Origin: Gammaproteobacteria bacterium
Lineage (GTDB): Bacteria > Pseudomonadota > Gammaproteobacteria > Pseudomonadales > Halomonadaceae
DNA: 10,241 nucleotides
Assembly (NCBI GenBank): GCA_023485185.1
Contig: JAMCZP010000323.1
Coordinates: forward strand, 1 to 10,241
Direction: 5' to 3'
Shown: piece after piece, positions 6,443 through 10,241 of the stretch
Position numbering within the stretch: position 1 is the first letter of the stretch
Layout: each line of letters opens with the position of its first letter
Made by a program: the position numbers and the translations under genes
The notes under the pieces: generated by a model
Database searches by the model: none
Seen by the model: the letters and a program-made list of their open reading frames with translations, nothing else
What the model was told of the DNA's origin: nothing

Positions 6443-7909
6443 ATGAAACCACCAAACGTCCTCGCGACTCGGCAGCACGCTAGCCGAATCGCTTGGTTGT
6501 TGCTTGCCTGCTCTCTTTTTATCTTTCCTTCGCTTTCTTATGCCGCCGCCGGGCCGCTTGATCTTACCCTCTCCATTGCCGGTATTACTTCTGTCGTGAT
6601 CTTCGTGCTCGCCTATGCGTTGGTGATGACGGAAGAGTTACTGCACATGCGCAAGTCTAAGCCGGTGCTGGTGGCGGCGGGGCTTATTTGGGCGCTAGTG
6701 GCCTGGGTCTATGTGCAGGCGGGAATGCCGGAAGAGGCGGAAACCGCGTTCCGTGAAACCTTGCTTGAGTACGCTGAACTGCTGCTTTTCCTGCTGGTCG
6801 CGATGACCTATATCAACGCTATGGAAGAGCGGCGCGTATTTGATGCGTTGCGTTCGTGGCTAGTCCGCAAAGGTTTCAGTTACCGCAGCCTGTTCTGGAT
6901 TACCGGGGTAATGGCATTTGGCATTTCATCGATTGCCAACAATATGACCACCGCCATGCTGATGTGCGCGGTGGTGCTTAAGGTGGCCGATGGGGATAAT
7001 AAGTTTATCGGCCTTTGCTGCGTCAATGTGGTGGTGGCCTCCAACGCGGGCGGCGCCTTTAGTCCGTTTGGCGACATCACCACGCTGATGGTATGGCAAG
7101 CAGGCCAAGTGCCTTTCGGTGGCTTCTTTGCGTTGCTGTTGCCTGCGGTGATTAATTTTATGGTGCCGGCACTGATCATGAATTTCTTTCTGGTTAATCG
7201 CCAGCCTGCAGCGTTACAAGAGAATGTCTGGCTTAAGCGTGGTGCGCGGCGAATTATCTTACTGTTTTTGCTTACCGTGGCGATTTCAGTTCTGTGCCAC
7301 TCCATTCTCTACTTGCCGCCCGCCATGGGCATGATGTTTGGTTTAGGCCTGCTGCAGTTCTTTGGATATTACCTGCGTCGTAGCCTGCCACGTTCATTAG
7401 AGCGTAAGCGTGAGCGCTACTCCCGCCGGGGTGATTGGAAGAAGCTGGAGCAGTTAGGTAGCGTGGTGCCGTTTGATATTTTCAGCCGTATTGCACGCTC
7501 CGAATGGGATACGCTGCTGTTCTTCTACGGGGTCGTGATGTGTGTGGGGGGGCTTGGCTTTATGGGTTATCTCAGCCTGCTTTCTGAAACGCTCTACGGC
7601 AATTGGAATCCTATATGGGCTAACGTGGTGCTAGGACTTATCTCAGCAGTGGTAGACAACATACCCGTGATGTATGCGGTGCTCTCCATGGCACCAGATA
7701 TGTCCGAGGGTAACTGGCTACTGATCACGTTAACTGCTGGTGTAGGGGGCAGCCTGCTTTCGATGGGGTCAGCAGCAGGCGTTGCTTTAATGGGCCAGGC
7801 TCGTGGTATCTACACCTTTGCCGTACACCTACGCTGGGTGCCAGCAATCTTATTGGGCTATATCGGTAGTATCGCTGTGCATCTCTGGATTAACGCCGGC
7901 ATGTTTTAA
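6443..7909 (+). CDS. nhaD: NhaD-type Na+(Li+)/H+ antiporter
   Basis: Inner-membrane antiporter of the ion transporter superfamily that exports Na+ and Li+ for H+, giving salt and alkaline-pH tolerance. From ATG 6443 it has 488 residues, normal for NhaD. It opens with an n-region containing K and R, a hydrophobic stretch and a Ser-Tyr-Ala-Ala-Ala cleavage-like site near residue 37, the signal-peptide-like start seen in this family. About a dozen membrane segments follow. Conserved segments include ISSIANNMTTAML, SNAGGAFSPFGDITT (200-214, D212), VVDNIPVM (D405, N406, P408) and LSMGSAAGVALMGQ. The frame remains open upstream to GTG 6341, but those 34 residues come from the structured leader and would bury the signal peptide, so I reject that start. 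It lies 155 bp after glmS and ends before a strong terminator. The weak Shine-Dalgarno suggests initiation is controlled by the leader. Confidence 0.95.
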   Translation: MKPPNVLATRQHASRIAWLLLACSLFIFPSLSYAAAGPLDLTLSIAGITSVVIFVLAYALVMTEELLHMRKSKPVLVAAGLIWALVAWVYVQAGMPEEAETAFRETLLEYAELLLFLLVAMTYINAMEERRVFDALRSWLVRKGFSYRSLFWITGVMAFGISSIANNMTTAMLMCAVVLKVADGDNKFIGLCCVNVVVASNAGGAFSPFGDITTLMVWQAGQVPFGGFFALLLPAVINFMVPALIMNFFLVNRQPAALQENVWLKRGARRIILLFLLTVAISVLCHSILYLPPAMGMMFGLGLLQFFGYYLRRSLPRSLERKRERYSRRGDWKKLEQLGSVVPFDIFSRIARSEWDTLLFFYGVVMCVGGLGFMGYLSLLSETLYGNWNPIWANVVLGLISAVVDNIPVMYAVLSMAPDMSEGNWLLITLTAGVGGSLLSMGSAAGVALMGQARGIYTFAVHLRWVPAILLGYIGSIAVHLWINAGMF

Positions 7910-7925
7910 CACGGTATAGCAAACT

Positions 7926-7963
7926 GAAACGCCCCTCATTGAGCAATCAATGAGGGGCGTTTC
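7926..7963. terminator. Bidirectional factor-independent terminator
   Basis: A perfect 16-bp stem: GAAACGCCCCTCATTG (7926-7941) pairs with CAATGAGGGGCGTTTC (7948-7963) around an AGCAAT loop. T-rich runs follow on both strands (TTTCTATCTT on plus, TTTCAGTTT on minus). It lies between the convergent nhaD and CBS-domain genes and probably serves both. Confidence 0.92.
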
Positions 7964-7994
7964 TATCTTGCGAGTAAAAATAATAGGGGAACGA

Positions 7995-8594
7995 CTATAG
8001 GTCGTGGCCGGTAATGACCTGGCAAATATCGGCAAAGCTTTTAGCCATCGGTACTGGATTGATCTCTTTTCCTACCGCACTTTGAATGTCACTGGCTGAA
8101 ATAATGCCGCGAATTCTAAGTTCGTGATGATCGTTTTGCTCGGTGATTAGTAAGTGCTGGTCGGTAAACGTTTCCATCGATATCACTAGGTCTTCAATGG
8201 TCAATGAGCCTAGTTGTGACATAGGCATGGCGCTGAGCTTATGCCAAGGGGTCATAATCATTTCGGCGGTGACTTCCGCACGCGTGAGACTGCGCTGCTG
8301 CATGGCTAAGTTAATGCGCCTGGTACCAATCACTTCTTTAGAAGTAATAACGCCGATGCAGTGCGCGTTGCTATCCATGACAAATAGCAGACGTACGCCG
8401 CCGTGGCGCATTTTAAGGTGAGCCTCGTCGATGGGGGTATTAGCGTCGATGGATTGAGGTACTACTTGAGAAAAGTCGGTCAACACGGTCATCGCGGGGC
8501 TAGTGGGTAATAGCCGTTTTGGCGTTGGCATGGCTAACACAGGTGTAGTGCCTAATTGGATTAATGGTTTAGGCGAAAATGTTACTTGGTTCAT
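7995..8594 (-). CDS. Stand-alone tandem CBS-domain protein
   Basis: A 199-residue soluble protein with two CBS motifs and no attached enzyme or channel domain. Paired CBS domains (Bateman modules) usually bind adenine nucleotides or SAM and regulate a partner; the ligand and partner here are unknown. After a roughly 35-residue N-terminal stretch with no recognised domain, the first CBS spans about 36-95 (ending IGVITSKEVIG) and the second about 110-175 (MIMTPWHKL near its start, IRGIISASDIQSAVG at its end). A short tail follows. I chose ATG 8594 because GGAGGT lies upstream with a seven-base spacer. The frame is open to ATG 8678, but that extension is Arg/Cys-rich and unlike the family. It is 117 bp downstream of the sensor kinase, in the same direction, so it could be read from the two-component operon or from its own promoter. 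It converges on nhaD. Confidence 0.85.
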   Translation of the reverse strand: MNQVTFSPKPLIQLGTTPVLAMPTPKRLLPTSPAMTVLTDFSQVVPQSIDANTPIDEAHLKMRHGGVRLLFVMDSNAHCIGVITSKEVIGTRRINLAMQQRSLTRAEVTAEMIMTPWHKLSAMPMSQLGSLTIEDLVISMETFTDQHLLITEQNDHHELRIRGIISASDIQSAVGKEINPVPMAKSFADICQVITGHDL

Positions 8595-8595
8595 C

Positions 8596-8711
8596 AGGAG
8601 ACCTCCATGTGGCAAGAAGGCGAACCGTGCGTATCTGGCTCGCCGTGTGACACCACAGTTGCACTTAATTCTTACCACAACCTTAAGAGAGTCCTAACGT
8701 TAATAATGGCG
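8596..8711 (-). other. Spacer between sensor kinase and CBS gene
   Basis: About 116 bp holding the CBS gene's ribosome site (GGAGGT on the minus strand, at about 8602-8607) and little else I can support. I see no clear -35/-10 pair and no U-tract hairpin at the end of the kinase gene, so read-through from the kinase is possible. Confidence 0.35.
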
Positions 8712-10112
8712 TTAAACATTCAGCCGATTAGCGTCGGCTAGGGAGGGTAGGTTAACGCGTACACGTAAACCTCCATTGTGGGCATCTTCTAACTGCAATG
8801 TGCCTCTATGGCGTGTCACCAGCCGTTCAACAATAGAAAGCCCTAACCCTGAACCAGCGCTGGGGCCTGCACGTTGAAAGCGTTCCAGCGCTTTTGTGCG
8901 TTCATTGACAGGTATGCCAGGGCCTTCGTCATCTACCATGAGTTGAAAGCCTTGTGGCGTTGTCGCTAGCGTGATGCTGATGGTACTGCGATGGGGTGAG
9001 TGTTGAATCGCATTGCCCACTAAATTTTGTACCACTGTTTCAATCGCGCCTGGTTCCTCTAAGATTAACCAGTCTGATTGCTCATCGGCGTTTAACAGTA
9101 GCTGTTGGCTGCGTTCAGCGGCTAATGGTGAAAGCTTGGCCAGGGTTTCGCGCACTTCACGTAGCAGGTGTGAGTGGCGGTAATCGGGCTGCGATTCTTC
9201 CTCAGGTTCCAAGCGAGCGAGCGTCAATAATTGGGTGACTAAGCGCGTGGAGCGGGCAACGCCGCTGCGCAGGTGACCAAGTGCCTCTTGTCTATCTTCC
9301 ACATTGTCGGCAGTGAGTGCATTTTGGGCGTGCAGATCAAGCACGGCTAAGGGGGTACGCAGTTCATGAGTGGCATCCGCGATAAAGCGCCTTTCTCGAA
9401 CGCGCATTATGCGAATTCGCTCTAATAATCGGTTAAGGGCACCTGCGATAGTGCTTAGCTCTTGGGGAAGTGGGTTGAGCGTTAAAGGCTGTAAGTTGTG
9501 TGGATCGCGACTGCGAATCTGTTCAGCCATCCGTGACAGTGGTGCTAACCCCCAGCCGATAGACCACCACAGTAGCGCGGTGAGAAGAGGTAGGCCAATC
9601 AAGTCAGGCATCAGCGTGCGCAGAGCAACCGCTCGAATGATCTCGCCGCGTACGTCTTCACGTTCGCTGACCACAATCCGCTGATTGGAGTCAGCCACTT
9701 CCAATACATAAATACGCCAGTCGTATTCATCGACATGCTGGCTAGTGAATCCAGGCGGATGATTCGCCAAGGAAGACTCGGGGGCACTGGTGGAACGTAG
9801 AATCAGACGGTCATCTTCCCAGAGCTGAAAGGCCAACCTGCTTTCATAGGGGTGCCCAGTAAAGCGGGTGTTGGTTTGTTCGGCTCGCTCAAGCGCAATT
9901 TCCAGGCTTTCCAGCAATACACCGCGATACTCTTCGGGCAAAGACGCTTGCAGTAAACCTTCTAGTAAACGGGCGTTCTGCGTCAGGCTGGCATCATGTA
10001 GCTCTTCGATTTCATGAGCGGCATAGCGATAGCTGATAAAACCAATTACCAGCATGCTAAGGCCGAAGACCAGTAGCGCCAATCCAAGCGTGCGTCGGCG
10101 GATAGAGGTCAT
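8712..10112 (-). CDS. Sensor histidine kinase (TctE/QseC/PmrB-like)
   Basis: Membrane-bound kinase that autophosphorylates on His and passes phosphate to the response regulator encoded just upstream. Of 466 residues, TM1 is about 9-28, a periplasmic region of roughly 135 residues resembling 2CSK_N follows, and TM2 lies about 170-190 ([19 protein letters not shown]). A HAMP-like linker comes next. The dimerisation helix carries [17 protein letters not shown] with phospho-acceptor His249. The ATPase domain has [11 protein letters not shown] (Asn367), [14 protein letters not shown] and GSGLGLSIV. All catalytic boxes are intact. The start overlaps the regulator stop by four bases (ATGA), so translation is coupled. 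The signal cannot be read from the sequence: members of this group respond to polycations/iron, quinones or tricarboxylates, and assigning one would be a guess. Confidence 0.93.
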   Translation of the reverse strand: MTSIRRRTLGLALLVFGLSMLVIGFISYRYAAHEIEELHDASLTQNARLLEGLLQASLPEEYRGVLLESLEIALERAEQTNTRFTGHPYESRLAFQLWEDDRLILRSTSAPESSLANHPPGFTSQHVDEYDWRIYVLEVADSNQRIVVSEREDVRGEIIRAVALRTLMPDLIGLPLLTALLWWSIGWGLAPLSRMAEQIRSRDPHNLQPLTLNPLPQELSTIAGALNRLLERIRIMRVRERRFIADATHELRTPLAVLDLHAQNALTADNVEDRQEALGHLRSGVARSTRLVTQLLTLARLEPEEESQPDYRHSHLLREVRETLAKLSPLAAERSQQLLLNADEQSDWLILEEPGAIETVVQNLVGNAIQHSPHRSTISITLATTPQGFQLMVDDEGPGIPVNERTKALERFQRAGPSAGSGLGLSIVERLVTRHRGTLQLEDAHNGGLRVRVNLPSLADANRLNV

Positions 10113-10241
10113 GGGTGCTCATCCTGTTCCGCTTTATCCATGACATAGCCAATGCCGCGCAAGGTGCGAATAAGCGTTGGAAAAAATTTACGGCGCAGAT
10201 GATGCACATGAACCTCTATGGCATTGCTCTCTACGTCTTCA
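10109..10241 (-). CDS. OmpR-family response regulator, only the C-terminal end visible
   Basis: The last 43 residues plus stop; the receiver domain and most of the DNA-binding domain lie beyond the right edge. The visible part matches the end of an OmpR/PhoB winged helix: [15 protein letters not shown] is the recognition helix and [13 protein letters not shown] is the C-terminal hairpin wing, closest in pattern to the QseB/PmrA/TctD group. An acidic tail ending EHP follows. Its TGA stop overlaps the kinase ATG by four bases. Confidence 0.92.
   Translation of the reverse strand, partial: EDVESNAIEVHVHHLRRKFFPTLIRTLRGIGYVMDKAEQDEHP

Noticed and set aside
6880..7305. 141-residue minus-strand open frame inside nhaD
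   Set aside because: It is antisense to conserved NhaD membrane segments with no recognisable family; a shadow frame.
8595..8678. CBS protein starting at ATG 8678
   Set aside because: ATG 8594 has a strong GGAGGT site; the upstream 28 residues are Arg/Cys-rich and look like untranslated leader.
8721..8740. Hairpin AGCCGA/TCGGCT at the end of the sensor kinase gene as a terminator
   Set aside because: A 6-bp stem within the last codons with no T-run on the minus strand side; more likely incidental coding symmetry.

Overview
The window reads as a chromosomal segment of a marine or halophilic gammaproteobacterium, most likely Halomonadaceae (Halomonas/Vreelandella). This rests on recognising the protein families (an NhaD-type Na+/H+ antiporter, proteobacterial GlmU and GlmS, BacA-type UppP, a 2CSK_N-type sensor kinase), the intermediate GC content and the dense packing. 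No search was run. I see no insertion sequences, prophage genes, CRISPR arrays, tRNAs or rRNAs, and no gene-free stretch longer than about 210 bp.

Layout. On the minus strand, 1-661 is the N-terminal 220 residues of a cation diffusion facilitator (CDF) metal transporter, cut by the window edge. A 210-bp divergent region with a clear inverted repeat separates it from a plus-strand run: uppP (872-1672, undecaprenyl-diphosphatase), apbE (1700-2884, lipoprotein FAD:protein FMN transferase), glmU (2886-4256), a 204-bp spacer rich in 13-bp repeats and a hairpin, and glmS (4461-6287). A 155-bp spacer with several potential RNA hairpins then leads to nhaD (6443-7909). A perfect 16-bp bidirectional terminator stem closes nhaD and faces the minus-strand genes: a two-CBS-domain protein (7995-8594), a sensor histidine kinase (8712-10112), and the last 43 residues of its OmpR-family response regulator (10109-10241, running off the right edge).

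How the genes fit together. UppP, GlmU and GlmS are cell-envelope precursor enzymes. GlmS makes glucosamine-6-phosphate, GlmU makes UDP-GlcNAc, and UppP regenerates the undecaprenyl phosphate carrier. ApbE sits tightly inside this group and flavinylates membrane or exported redox proteins such as NqrB/NqrC or RnfG/RnfD; none of these targets is in the window. NhaD exports Na+/Li+ in exchange for H+, as expected for a halophile. The two-component pair is a separate operon with a 4-bp ATGA overlap.

The genes themselves are ordinary. The most interesting material is in the non-coding spacers: a structured leader whose 3' arm runs right up to the nhaD start codon (possible ion-responsive riboswitch), the 13-bp tandem repeats and hairpin between glmU and glmS, and an operator-like dyad over a probable promoter of the CDF gene.
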